From the NCBI RefSeq assembly GCF_033118175.1, contig NC_083699.1:32564501-32628500 (forward strand): a stretch of 64,000 bases of DNA, given 5' to 3'. Source of the stretch: Dama dama. Its lineage: Eukaryota > Chordata > Mammalia > Artiodactyla > Cervidae. Each line of letters begins with the position of its first letter. The stretch's first letter is position 1. Below are positions 22,991-34,430 of the stretch, piece by piece. The translations under genes and the position numbers were made by a program. Under the pieces are notes generated by a model, which searched no databases, was not told the origin of the DNA, and worked only from the letters and a program-made list of their open reading frames with translations.

Positions 22991-23360
22991 CTGTGGTGTT
23001 GGAGAAGACTCTTGAGAGGCCCTTGAACTGCAAGGAGATCCAACCAGTCCATCCTAAAGGAGATCAGTCCTGGGTGTTCATTGGAAGGACTGATGCTGAA
23101 GCTGAAACTCCAATACTTTGGCCACCTCATGCAAAGAATTGACTCATTGGAAAAGACCCTGATGCTGGGAGGGATTGTGGGCAGGAGGAGAAGGGGACGA
23201 CAGAGGATGAGATGGCTGGATGGCATCACTGACTCGATGGACATGAGTTTGAGTAAACTCCGGGAGTTGGTGATGGATAGGGAGGCCTGGTGTGCTGTGA
23301 TTCATGGGGTCGCAAAGAATTGGACACAATTGAGCGACTGAACTGACTGACTGAACTGAC
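22991..23360 (+). mobile_element. BovB 3' end fragment
   Basis: 5'-truncated BovB covering the last ~370 bp, from 'ctgtggtgttggagaagact' to the terminal 'gaactgactgactgaactgac' tail. It keeps the segment 'YFGHLMQRIDSLEKTLMLG'. A dead fragment. Confidence 0.95.
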
Positions 23361-23790
23361 CATATAGATAGTTGCTGTACCTGGTTACTGAGTCAGCTGT
23401 GGCTAACTAGAGTGAATAAATTAAACTATATCCCAACATGCTGGGATATTATTGAGAATTTAATGCTAATAACTGCCCTGAAAAACAAGTTCACTAAATC
23501 AGTTCTATGAGGGAGTTTATAAGATTTCTACTTATTGGGTGAATATTTACAAATTGAAACTAGCCTCTGGCTAATAGCAATATTCTTATTTAAAAAATAG
23601 ACTCTTCCATGTATATTCTAATGGGGAAAATTTATGATCAACTCTAAATTTCTCTTCATGGAAATTCATCTTCATGGTATCTATACAGAGCCTGAAATTT
23701 TGAACACTCCAATGACAGAACATCACAGGTTAGACTTTACTTGTCATTGCACTTTTGATTTTGAGCAAACATATTGATTGAGAGCCTCAT
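23361..23790. other. Unassigned noncoding sequence
   Basis: AT-rich; nothing recognised. Confidence 0.4.
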
Positions 23791-23801
23791 ATTTACAAGA
23801 T

Positions 23802-24024
23802 GTGTATGTGCTAAGTCACTTCAGTTGTGTCCAACCCTTTGCAACCCCATGGACTGCAGACTGCCAGGCTCCTTTGTCCATGGGGTTTTCCAGGCAAGAA
23901 TACTGGAGTGGGTTGCCGTGCTCTCCTCCAGGGGATCTTCCCAACCAGAGATCGAACTCAGATCTGTTACGTCTACCTGCATTGGCAGGAAGGTTCTTTA
24001 CCACTAGTGTCACCTGGGAAGCCC
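23802..24024 (-). mobile_element. Bov-tA SINE
   Basis: Antisense, complete: 'gctaagtcacttcagttgtg' through 'gtcacctgggaagccc'. Flanked by a perfect 11-bp duplication, atttacaagat, at 23791-23801 and 24025-24035. Confidence 0.96.
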
Positions 24025-24355
24025 ATTTACAAGATATTATGCTAAAATTATAATATTTCCTAATTTATCATAATACCTTGCCTTAATAGTATAAACTGTT
24101 TCAGATTCAAATGACCCTCACTGATTTGCCAAAACCCTCCCAACATAGCCAGGGAATGTGCCATCATTCTTGTTTGATTTGACCACTCCAGGCTCACTCC
24201 ACTGCTTCTCATTGTGTGGTTAAATAATCATATATCAACTTAAGGTCTATCACTTAGACAAGGGAAAAAGAGGGAACTAGAAATTAAACTGGTGAAATCA
24301 ATTGTCCAATTCAAACTTCAGATGTAGTTTTCTCTAGTCTATTTTTATTCAGAAA

Positions 24356-24402
24356 TTAGAGAATCATTTAATTATTTTTAGTGAGATAAGTCAGAATGAT
24401 AT
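24356..24402 (+). repeat. Left arm of 47-bp direct repeat around Bov-tA
   Basis: 47-bp block beginning ttagagaatcattta; repeated at 24601-24647 with 5 mismatches. The two copies immediately flank the Bov-tA at 24403-24600. Confidence 0.9.
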
Positions 24403-24600
24403 CATGTCTGACTCTTTGTGATCACCTGGACTCCAGCCTGCCAGGCTCCTCTGTCCATGGGATTCTCCAGGCAAGAATACTGAAGTGGGTTGCTATTTCC
24501 TTCTCCAGGGGAACCTCTTGACCCAGGGTCTGAACCTGCATCTCCTGTGTTTCCTATGTTGGCAGATGATACTTTATCACTGAGCCACCTGGGAAGCCCA
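24403..24600 (-). mobile_element. Bov-tA SINE with unusually long flanking repeat
   Basis: Antisense Bov-tA lacking the first part of the BovA body: it starts at 'catgtctgactctttgtgat' and ends 'gagccacctgggaagccca'. The flanking direct repeat (24356-24402 and 24601-24647) is 47 bp, much longer than usual for L1-mobilised SINEs. Confidence 0.94.
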
Positions 24601-24647
24601 TTGGAGAACCATTTAATTATTTTTAATGAGAAAAATCAGAATGATAT
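24601..24647 (+). repeat. Right arm of 47-bp direct repeat around Bov-tA
   Basis: Matches 24356-24402 at 42 of 47 positions by my alignment. Confidence 0.9.
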
Positions 24648-24759
24648 TCTAAAAATAATATTTCTGAAGAATATTTATGAACATGGAAAATTCTCTTAAT
24701 GCAATTTTAGGTGTTCACATAATTATATATGCAATACAATCTTAATTTTAAATATCACA

Positions 24760-25480
24760 TGTACATATTCTGACACACAGAAAAAAAAAAAACATTGGAA
24801 AGAAATACATCAAAATGCCAATGATAGTTAGGATTTCAACTTCATTAGTCACTAGGAAAATGTAAATTAAAACCACAATATGACAACATTTTATCCACCG
24901 AAATTGCTGAAATGAAAAAGAAAGAAAACACCAAGTATGGTGACGATGTGGAGCAACTACAAGTCTCATGCTCTGCTAGTAGGAGGGTATATTGGTACAA
25001 CCACTTTGAAAAATCATTTGGCGGTAAAAACTTAACTGAACATATATATGTGGTACATATCCTATGACTCAGCAAATCTGCTCAACTAAATATGTAACAT
25101 AAGTGCAGATATATGTTTACCACAAAACATAGAGAAATGTTCATGTTGGAAGTATTTGTAATTGCTCCAAACTGGCGGTATATTCACAGCTATGAGAATG
25201 AATGAGCTATAGCTACACAAAATGATATATATACATTTTACAAATCTGTTTTCTTAATGTTGAGAGAAAGATGTTTTATAAATGAAAAGCACACAAAGCT
25301 CACTTATGGTATTAGACATCAGGATAAGGGTATTTATATTCAGTGGAGGGTTGTGACAAAAAGGGAGCATGAAATGTGGAAGATTCTGAGATACTTGTAA
25401 TATACTGTTTCTTGATTTGGGAGTTGGAAGCTGATTTACACAGTTGTATTTGTGAAAACTTACTTATCTAAAAACAAATG
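24760..25480 (+). mobile_element. Old L1 (L1M/L1ME-type) relics
   Basis: 24780-24815 resembles an L1ME 3'UTR ('ggaaagaaatacatcaaaatg'). From 24840, ORF2 C-terminal sequence follows: 'cattagtcactaggaaaatg', 'taaattaaaaccacaatatg', 'ggtacaaccactttgaaaaa', 'aaatgttcatgttggaagta', ending in 3'UTR-like sequence. Frames are broken throughout. Confidence 0.7.
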
Positions 25481-27318
25481 CCTTTTGAAATCTTCTTAAG
25501 AGTTTTTATGAGACAATTTACAATCTCCAAAAAAGAAAGAAAAATTAATGCCTTTTATTCTCAATAGCGGGATATGGGAAAATTTTAGATTCTCATTTAT
25601 ACCTTCCATTATTTCCCAAATTTTTTATATATGAATACATAGTACTCATAATTAGAAACAAACGTATTCAAAGGAATCTTTTCCTATGCAGTTTCTTGAG
25701 AGGTGTTAATTATTATAATATCTTAAATTCCATGAAAAAAAATCAAATTAAAAATAAATCTTTCATATCTACTCTCCTACAGTCCTACCAGGTGCCAAGG
25801 GCAGCCTGCATTATTTGCTACTTTAATTAGAATATCTGGGTCTCATTCAGGAACTGAATACTTTTCAACATTCCCAGATTATTCTTATTCACAACTGATT
25901 TTGAGAAATAGGTAGTTCATACTGTTGCAAAGAGTGGTGTCTTACAAAAGAAGAGCAATACGGGGAGAAATTTGTTCTCCTTGCTGCTCAAAGTCATTTC
26001 CCTGGCCAAAGAAGTCATTATGTATAAACTTAAAAATATTTTTACTTCTGTGTTGCATAAGTGAATTATGAGATGTTAGAGGAAATTATGCTCTAACAAA
26101 GGCCTGCTCTATTCTTATCTAGTGAGACTTCATAATAATACTGAAAATGGTAAATGGTAATGCGAGCCAATTGTCCAAACTTGCCCAGTTTGTGATTTAT
26201 GTGAAGTTACATCAAGGTAATCCTAGTTACTGCATTGACCTTAAAGAGTACTCATATAAAACATTTATTTTAATTGGAATTCTCATTAAAGACACTATTG
26301 AACAATATTTATTGAGTATTCATTGTATACTAGGTATTGAGAAATAGAGAAAAATGTCAAATAACATGGCTATTTCCCTTTACTGAACTCCACTGTGTGG
26401 AAGATAGTATATAGCAATGGTTTGTGATGGCAGAGAAATTCAGATGCAAGAATATCTAACCATGGGTTCTTCTGTAAAGGAAAATGTGATTAGGTTGATA
26501 TTTTTCATCTTAAAAAGTTCATAATTATAAAGCTTAGCAAAATTTGCATTACTCTAATATCATAGTTTCCAGAATAGATTAATCCATAGTACATAATTGT
26601 GAAATCACTTCCAAATGAGAATCTTTACTGTTTTCTTTTAATCAATGCCACCTGCCTTCCTATTAAAAACCATAGCTGTTTATACTATAATTTTTTCCAC
26701 TTTGTGCTTATGTAAAAAGGCCTTCATTTCAGAGATAGGTGAAAACACTTTGAAAGAGTTTTTGAGAGTCTTCATAAGGTACTTTCTGAACTTAAACTAT
26801 GTTATAGTAAACTGTTCTCCAAACAATATTAATCATAACTATCTTCACTCTATTTCTGAATAAAATATGGTTCTGCTTCAAAATCCAAACAGAAATCATA
26901 AAAAAGATAAGCATTTCATCTGATTGCAATTTTGAAATCTTTTCTTCTAGGTCCTGCTTGAAGAATCTTGAATGTGTTCATTTAAGGTTTCCCAATTATT
27001 TTTATGGTTGTTAATTGTGATGTCACAGATACCAAAACTGAAGAAATTAGCTAGGTAGGCAGAGATTAAAATGTATTTTCTGTAGGTAGGCAACTTCTCC
27101 TACAGAGAAGTCATCTTTTTACTATTTGTGCATAAATAAGTATAGCATGGAGTAACCCTAGAGAACAGAGAATTTCACTATTTTATTTGATAGATGCAGG
27201 AAATGAACCCTAGAGATGATAGGGGCTGTATATTTATGTATCTATCTAGTAGAGATAGCCAATTAGCAGCAGTTGTTTCTGTTAAAAAAGATGAAAAAGA
27301 AAAAAGGTTCTATGAATA
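25481..27318. other. Unassigned noncoding sequence
   Basis: About 1.8 kb of AT-rich sequence. A MIR/L2-like patch ('atttattgagtattcattgt', 26308-26335) is the only hint of a repeat. No gene-like frame. Confidence 0.4.
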
Positions 27319-27329
27319 CTAGTCTGTTG

Positions 27330-27430
27330 TTTTTTTAATTTTTTTTGTGTGTGTAATAAAGTTTTATTAAAGTATAAAGCAGATAGAGAAAGCTTCTGAC
27401 ATAGGCATCAGAAGGGGGCAAAGAGTACCC
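27330..27430 (-). mobile_element. Retroposed fragment resembling an ERV R-region 3' end
   Basis: About 100 bp in antisense with a T-rich left end (27329-27346). It is bounded by the 11-bp duplication ctagtctgttg (27319-27329 and 27431-27441). On the minus strand it reads 'gcttctgacat'-type sequence leading to 'actttaataaaactttatt', i.e. an AATAAA signal close to the A tail. I recall very similar sequence from the R region of ruminant endogenous retrovirus LTRs. This looks like a reverse-transcribed, 5'-truncated transcript end rather than a proviral LTR. Confidence 0.6.
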
Positions 27431-27441
27431 CTAGTCTGTTG

Positions 27442-28246
27442 CTTTTATAGTCCCACAGAAGAGCTTCTTTGTCAAACACAATGTCCTATGATAATACAAG
27501 AAACAATAACCTTTATTTTAATATTTATCATTTTTATCTATAAAACGTTCTGATAAGAATCTAAGAAGTAAACATGGCTTCCTTAGATGTAAGTTATGTT
27601 TTAGCTAAACTGAACTTCTAGCAGCCCTCCTCAGTGTCTTTGATCATGCTTTATACTATCTCTGTTTTTCATCTGGATAACTACTAGTTCTCACTTTTTA
27701 TTATAAACCATTAAGTTAAAGCCTACTTTATTGTTACATTTATGGGATAGAGTGTAGAGTCAGGGCATGTTTGCATAATTTATGCCTTTGCCTAATATTT
27801 ACAGAAATGAATAACAAAGACATCAAGAACAAAACGGAGATAAAACTTTATCTTTAGGAATCCAAGGGGCCTGACCACAAAGTCATGTTACAAGTTCGCC
27901 AGATGTAATACATTTGGGTGAAGAGAAATGAGGACATTAAGGTTTGAATCAGTGAGTGAGTAAGTTCCAGTGATGAAAGAGAGCCGTGGGAGGAGAAGAA
28001 AGAAATGGCCCATTTGAGACCCATTCTTTCTCCACAGAACAAGAGAGAAGCAGGTCTAATGGAAAAATCATATTACACTACAATGTTAACCCCTAGATGG
28101 GTTTTAAATAAGAATATGGTGCATGGTTGGAGGCTAAGGTAAGCCTAAAGAGAGCTTATAAATAATACTTGGTGGTGGTGGTAGGCTTGCAGCTACTTGG
28201 TGAAATCTATAAAAGACTAGTTAGGGAGATTAACCTGTGGAGCAAG
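27442..28246. other. Unassigned noncoding sequence
   Basis: Nothing recognised. Confidence 0.4.
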
Positions 28247-28258
28247 TAAATATTAGGT

Positions 28259-28463
28259 GCATGCATGCTCAACTGTGTCTGACTCTTTGTGATCCCATGA
28301 ACTGTAGTGCGCCAGGCTCCTCTGTCCATGGGATTATCCCAGCAAGAATACTGGAGTGGGTTGCTATTTCCTCCTCCAGGGGATCTTCCTGACCCAGGGA
28401 TTAAACCTGCATCTCCTTCATTTGTAGGCGGATTCTTTACCACTGAACCACCAGGGAAGCCCC
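28259..28463 (-). mobile_element. Bov-tA SINE
   Basis: Antisense Bov-tA from 'catgcatgctcaactgtgtc' to 'ccaccagggaagcccc'. Duplication taaatattaggt (28247-28258) against taaatactaggt (28464-28475), one mismatch. Confidence 0.95.
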
Positions 28464-28475
28464 TAAATACTAGGT

Positions 28476-29289
28476 ACTCTTTCCCTAAAAATAATGGAAA
28501 GCTCCCAGAGAAAACTACTTTAAATTTCATAGAAGTAGGCAAATACAACTCACCTGGACTGGCTACCAGTTTCTCTAGTTTACTCGTCACATAGTCCCTA
28601 ATAACTGAATTACTAGTTAAAAGCTATTGGCTTATTCACTAGGTTTTCAGTTCAATGTCTAAGGGAATAAATAAGCCATACTCAGGTAAACTAGGACTAG
28701 AATCCTAGTGAAGTTCAACTGACAGAACAAGTAGCACATCTATCCAGGGGTAAAATATCAGTATGGCCTCAGACTTACTAGCTTCATTAGAAGTAAAAGA
28801 TTATGGAATAACAGTAAAAAGTTTTGAGGAAAATGAATACTGTTAATCCTCAAGGAAGGAATTCAACGCTTCTCTTTATTACTTCTTCCACTTCAGGATA
28901 GGGAATTGATCCCAGTTAGATCCTGCAGCAACACATAGCCTAGGCTTGCTAACAGGGAGAGTTCTTGTGTATAAAAATTAAGAGATCATTGCAAGTGGAT
29001 ATGCTTCTCTCTTCTGTATTTCCCCTTCATAATGCTGCAGTGTTAAGGACCGAGAACCTTGACTCAGCATTATGGAAGGCAAATAATCCTAGCTCAGCAT
29101 TCAGAATTAAGGAAAACTATTTATATTTCTTGTTTACACTGCACCTGGTGCTGGTATGTGTGTATTTTATCAACCTGGAGAAAAGAAGTAGGGCCTACGT
29201 TAGCCTGATTTTGTTAAAAACTATTTAAGCCTAATATGTCTATAGCCTAGGAATAGTTCACATGATAAGAACAAGATAACCAGAAAGAA
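28476..29289. other. Unassigned noncoding sequence
   Basis: Nothing recognised with confidence. Confidence 0.4.
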
Positions 29290-29565
29290 GAGGTAAACTG
29301 AGTATAGAATTCTCATCAGAGCAAAATTTTCATTAGACAAAGGAATAATATCTTCAAAGAGCTGAGGGAAATTAAGCTAGAATTCCACGCTCAATTAAAA
29401 GAATCATTCCAGAGTAAGTGCGAAATAAATCATTGTTTTCAAACACAGAGCTTTCTAGAAAGTCTATGACTCATAGATTCTTACATAAAAGCATACTAAA
29501 ATTGAACCTAAAGAGAAGCAGTAGGGCCTACAGTGAGTTCAGAAATTAATACATTTTAGAATAAG
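29290..29565 (+). mobile_element. Old L1 ORF1-like C-terminal relic
   Basis: 'aatatcttcaaagagctgag' then 'ctagaattccacgctcaatt', 'gtaagtgcgaaataaatcat' follow the order of an L1 ORF1 C-terminal domain coding region. Highly diverged. With the ORF2-tail relic that follows, this could be an internally deleted L1M or a HAL1-type half-L1. Confidence 0.45.
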
Positions 29566-29576
29566 CAATTACATAG

Positions 29577-29662
29577 GATCTTGGCTCCCTAGCGAAGGAT
29601 AGAATCCATACCCTGTGCATTGGAAGTTGAGGTCTTAAACACTGGACTGCTAGGGAAGTCCC
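29577..29662 (-). mobile_element. CHR-type tRNA-derived SINE (cetartiodactyl)
   Basis: Antisense: 'ctccctagcgaaggatagaa', 'ccctgtgcattggaagttga', 'cttaaacactggactgctag', 'ggaagtccc'. This matches the tRNA-Glu-like head of CHR SINEs shared by ruminants and whales. Truncated. Confidence 0.75.
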
Positions 29663-29689
29663 TATGTGGGCACTTTTAAAGAATCTATT

Positions 29690-30564
29690 TAATAAAACCA
29701 AGAAACATTGGTAAATGAGGAAGAAAATGTACTAAGGACTTACTTGAGAGGATAGGAAAACTGAATAATTTTATAGTTTGCTATAGGAATTTATAGATAA
29801 ATATATATCAAACACAGTCAAAAACCAAATGAAGGCAGTAGTATTAATATCAAACAAAAGTGATTTCTAGGCAGTAAAAATAAAAAAATATTAATGTTAC
29901 AAATATATCACAAATTTAAAAATCAGAAGAAAAAATGAGACCCACAATGAGAAAACAAATCAATAGACCAATTGAAAAATGGTCATAGAAAGTAATTAAT
30001 AGAAGAATAAATATGACCAAGAAACATGAAAATATAGCTAATTGCATTAATAATCAGATAAGTGAAAATAAATTATGAAATATATTTTGACTTTGGATTG
30101 AAAGTGAAAGACTTTCAGTCATGTCTGACTCTTTACAACGCTGTGGATGGTAGCCTGTCAGGCTCCTCTGTCCATGGAATTCTCCATGCCAGAATACTGA
30201 GTAGGTAGCCATTCCCTGCTCCAGGGGATCTTCCCAACCCAGGATTGAACCCAGGTCTCCCACACTGCAGATTCTTTACTATCTGAGCCATTTTGGATTA
30301 GTACAGATTAAAATACTACAGATAAAATCCATTATTAATGAACATGTGGGAAATAATCACTCCCATATTTTACTGGTGGGAGTTAGTTACTTGGGTAGTT
30401 CTTTTTGTAAGTAATCTGGTATTTCTTAATAAACAAAATTGTACATTGAACAAATTATTTGATCCAGGGTATAACAGCACTTCCAGAAGTTTAATCTAAG
30501 GAGATAATTAAAAAGATATTCTTCACATTGTTTATGATACCACTTTGAGAATGAAAAGCAATAA
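29690..30564 (+). mobile_element. Old L1M relic, interrupted by Bov-tA
   Basis: Diverged ORF2 C-terminal region: 'ccaattgaaaaatggtcata', 'aagaaacatgaaaatatagc'; after the SINE it continues 'tttactggtgggagttagtt', 'cattgaacaaattatttgat', 'aagatattcttcacattgtt'. Split by the Bov-tA at 30100-30291 and abutted by a young L1 at 30565. Confidence 0.6.
30100..30291 (-). mobile_element. Bov-tA SINE
   Basis: Antisense Bov-tA ('gaaagtgaaagactttcagtc' to 'tactatctgagcca'), with the head end degraded. Short duplication tttggatt at 30092-30099 and 30292-30299. Confidence 0.92.
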
Positions 30565-31745
30565 TTTTTTTTTTTTTTATTAGTTGGAGGCTAATTACTT
30601 CACAACATTTCAGTGGGTTTTGTCATACATTGATATGAATCAGCCATAGAGTTACATGTATTCCCCATCCTGATCCCCACTCCCACCTCCCTCTCCACCC
30701 GATTCCTCTGGGTCTTCCCAGTGCACCAGGCCCGAGCACTTGTCTCATGCATCCCACCTGGGCTGGTGAATAGATAGTATACATGCTGTTCTTTTGAAAC
30801 ATCCCACCCTCACCTTCTCCCACAGAGTTCAAAAATCTGTTCTGTACTTCTGTGTCTCTTTTTCTGTTTTGCATATAGGGTTGTCGTTACCATCTTTCTA
30901 AATTCCATATATATGTGTTAGTATGCTCTAATGTTCTTTATCTTTCTGGCTTACTTCACTCTGTATAATGGGCTCCAGTTTCATCCATCTCATTAGAACT
31001 GATTCAAATGAATTCTTTTTAATGGCTGAGTAATATTCCATGGTGTATATGTACCACAGCTTCCTTATCCATTCATCTGCTGATGGGCATCTAGGTTGCT
31101 TCCATGTCCTGGCTATTATAAACAGTGCTGCGATGAACATTGGGGTGCACGTGTCTCTTTCAGATCTGGTTTCCTCAGTGTGTATGCCCAGAAGTGGGAT
31201 TGCTGGGTCATATGGCAGTTCTATTTCCAGTTTTTTAAGAAATCTCCACACTGTTTTCCATAGTGGCTGTACTAGTTTGCATTCCCACCAACAGTGTAAG
31301 AGGGCTCCCTTTTCTCCACACCTTCTCCAGCATTTATTGCTTGTAGACTTTTGGATAGCAGCCATCCTGACTGGCGTGTAATGGTACCTCATTGTGGTTT
31401 TGATTTGCATTTCTCTAATAATGAGTGATGTTGAGCATCTTTTCATGTGTTTGTTAGCCATCTGTATGTCTTCTTTGGAGAAATGTCTGTTTAGTTCTTT
31501 GGCCCATTTTTTGATTGGGTCATTTATTTTTCTGGAATTGAACTTCAGGAGTTGCTTGTATATTTTTGAGATTAATCCTTTGTTGCTTCATTTGCTATTA
31601 TATTCTCCCAATCTGAGGGCTGTCTTTTCACCTTACTTATAGTTTCCTTTGTAGTGCAAAAGCTTTTAAGTTTCATTAGGTCCCATTTGTTTAGTTTTGC
31701 TTTTATTTCCAATATTCTGGGAGGTGGGTCACAGAAGATCTTGCT
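30565..31745 (-). mobile_element. Ruminant L1, 5'-truncated (1.2 kb)
   Basis: Poly(T), canonical 3'UTR end 'attagttggaggctaatta', and ORF2 C-terminus (open 31461-30928 except the last part). It extends in L1 to a point equivalent to 53,715 in the full-length copy. The zinc-finger-like Cys/His segment is present but the fragment lacks RT and EN. Target duplication weak (taatttt-type). Confidence 0.95.
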
Positions 31746-31814
31746 GTAATTTTAAAGATGACAAGGCAGGACAGAAACAGGGATACTCTTTGGCATCCTT
31801 TGATGTTTTCTTTT

Positions 31815-32312
31815 TTTTGTTTTTTTTGTTTTTTTTTATTAGTTGGAGGCCAATCACTTCACAACATTTCAGTGGGTTTTGTCATACATTGATATGAATC
31901 AGCCATGGATTTACACGTATTCCCCATCCCGATCCCCGCTCCCACCTCCCTCTCCACCCGATTCCCCCGGGTCCTCCCAGTGCACCAGGCTGGAGCACTT
32001 GTCTCATGCATCCCACCTGGGCTGGTGATCTCTTTCACCATAGATAGTATACATGCTGTTCTTTTGAAACATCCCACCCTCACATTCTCCCACAGAGTTC
32101 AAAAGTCTGTTCTGTACTTCTGTGTCTCTTTTTCTGTTTTGCATATAGGGTTATCGTTACCATCTTTCTAAATTCCATATATATGTGTTAGTATGCTGTA
32201 ATGTTCTTTATCTTTCTGGCTTACTTCACTCTGTATAAGGGGCTCCAGTTTCATCCATCTCATTAGGACTGGTTCAAATGAATTCTTTTTAATGGCTGAG
32301 TAATATTCCATA
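31815..32312 (-). mobile_element. Ruminant L1 3' end, 5'-truncated (0.5 kb)
   Basis: T run with G interruptions (31811-31838), the canonical 3'UTR end, then sequence up to 'gagtaatattccat', where it stops. Same orientation as the L1 ending 70 bp to the left, but the overlapping content shows that it is a separate insertion. No clear target duplication. Confidence 0.94.
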
Positions 32313-33469
32313 TCTGAGAGACTTTTTAAACCACTTTAGCCACTGCACTATAGAACACAGTAACAAACTTTTCCTTTTAAATTGAGAACATAATTTTATT
32401 GTCATAAATTAGGAGTGACCTCAATAAACAACAGGCAACCAGACATACTACCTAATAATCGTCAGAAGGATGGACCTCAGATCAGTTGCCCTAGCCAAAG
32501 CCATCCTTCTTGGCAGACATCCTCCATTACATCAACATATTAAGATACCTGCAGTTAATTTATTTTGAAGGATTTCATTAGATAGCTATGGTTTTTAACA
32601 CCTTCCCTGAAAAAGTGCCCAGGCTATATAGTCACTGGGCCTTGTTCTATGGTAGAGTCACAAAAGCAGATGTCTGCAAATGCTGGAGAGGTAAAGTAAT
32701 TGAGTAGAGTAGTTTGGGTGAGAAATGTAGTCAGCTGGGGAGCACAGGCTTCTTTGAGGATAATCTCAATTTTTAGCAGATAGGCAATTTGGTGGATGTT
32801 TTCAATGGTTTCACTCAATGAGTAGATTCAATCTTTGCAGGGATCCTATGGCAGTGGACAGTGAAAGCTACTGAATTGGGACATTCAATTTAATTTTTTA
32901 TATCACCAGGTCTCTTGCTCATTTCTATGAAAGCAGTTACATTTTCAGAAATGCTCTATCAGGTTTTGCAGAAGTGCTGTTATCAGCTGAGATTGGCTTG
33001 CAATCCTCTAGGACCTCTCTCTCAATTATTTCCCCACAAAACTAGTACTGTATTTTATGTACCTAGGCTACCATATAGGATTTTACTGACTAGCCCAGAA
33101 TAGTACTTTCCCCCACAGGATCTGTTCGAGTCTGTGAGGTGCATTCCATCATCATCTTTTTCAAGAATCAATATTACTCAGGGTGAGTAATATCTATTTC
33201 CTGTCATCACCTTTTCAGTAATCAAAGGGCATTTTGACTGAATTGGTGGAGAAAGATAAAACGGAATGTACTGTAGTTCAAAGGTGCTAATTTGTGGGAC
33301 AGATGAGAGCTATATCAGAATAGCTCTATCAGAAATAGTCCCAGAAGATATTCCAAACAACAGCAACAAAGGTGTCTCATTGGACTTGAATGAAATCAAC
33401 TTTTCCAACCTCAAAATTGCTTCCCTCTTCATATTCCATATCCCAATGAGTAGGATTAACACCTATCCA
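32313..33469. other. Unassigned noncoding sequence
   Basis: About 1.15 kb with fairly even composition and no recognised repeat. Short frames (32915-33103, 33266-33502) are not family-like. It could be part of an old ERV interior or unique sequence. Confidence 0.4.
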
Positions 33470-34075
33470 GTTTTTCAAGCCAGGACACAAGCATGTCCTT
33501 GATTTCTATTCCTTCCCAACTACTTCTAACAGCTCCCATCTTGTCTTCTCAATTTTATCTCAACTGACTCTAATTCATCTACTGCCTTGATACTATTATT
33601 TCAAAAGGCCCTCAATTATTCTCTTTTGATCCATCCTTGTCCCCTGTAATTTGCTTCCTACACTGAAGCCAAAGTGACCTTTTCAAGATGCAAATCTGAT
33701 TACCTTGCTTGACCACTTAAATCTTTTCAGTTGTCTTCAGGTAAAGGTTTCATGGCTTAATATGGAGGTATTAAGGCTTATAAAGCTCATTAGAATGATG
33801 TCTACCTACCTTTCAATTTCATGTTTTGCCACTACCCTTTAGACCATTCTGAACTATATTCAGTTTTTCCAATTATGCCTTTCTCTTTCTCTAACCTTTA
33901 GTTCTTTGAACAAATTCTTCCCTCTGGAATCCTCTCCCACCTGCTCTTTACCTGGCTAATTTATGAAAACATTTCAGGTCTTATTGGGGTATCAGTTTGT
34001 GTAGTGTGACTTCTCTAATCCTAGTTCTGATGCCCCCTCTGTTGTATTAACTCCATAGTACTTATACCAAATTGT
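33470..34075 (+). mobile_element. L2 LINE 3' relic
   Basis: 'gccaaagtgaccttttcaag' then 'atgcaaatctgattaccttg', 'cccacctgctctttacctgg', 'ggtcttattggggtatcagt', 'tccatagtacttataccaaa' follow L2 order in sense. Interrupted at its 3' side by a Bov-tA. Confidence 0.75.
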
Positions 34076-34430
34076 ACAGGTGGTGCTAGTGGTAAAGAAC
34101 CCGCCTGCCAATGCAGGAGACATGAGACATGGGTTCTCTGGGTCAAGAAGATCCCTTGGAGAAGGGCATGGCAAGCCACTCCAGTATTCTTGCCTGGAGA
34201 ATCCCATGGACAGAGGACCCTGGTGGGCTATTGTCCATAGTGTCGCAAAGAGTTGGACAAGAATGAAGCAACTTGGTGGGAGGGGGGATCGGGATGGGGA
34301 ATACATGTAAATCCATGGCTGATTCATGTCAATGTATGACAAAACCCACTACAATATTGTAAAGTAATTAGCCTCCAACTAATAAAAATAAATGAAAAAA
34401 AAGAAGAATGAAGCAACTTAACATGCACGC
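34076..34430 (+). mobile_element. Bov-tA SINE split by a small L1 insertion
   Basis: Sense Bov-tA: tRNA-like head 'ggtggtgctagtggtaaaga', 'aatgcaggagacatgagaca', body 'actccagtattcttgcctgg' to 'gttggacaagaatgaagcaa'. The last ~25 bp resume after an L1 3' fragment (34275-34403). Confidence 0.94.
34275..34403 (+). mobile_element. 129-bp L1 3' fragment inside a Bov-tA
   Basis: Sense L1 3'UTR end ('gggatggggaatacatgtaa' … 'gcctccaactaataaaaata', A tail). Flanked by a perfect 16-bp duplication of the SINE, aagaatgaagcaactt, at 34259-34274 and 34404-34419. Extreme 5' truncation of a young L1. Confidence 0.96.
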
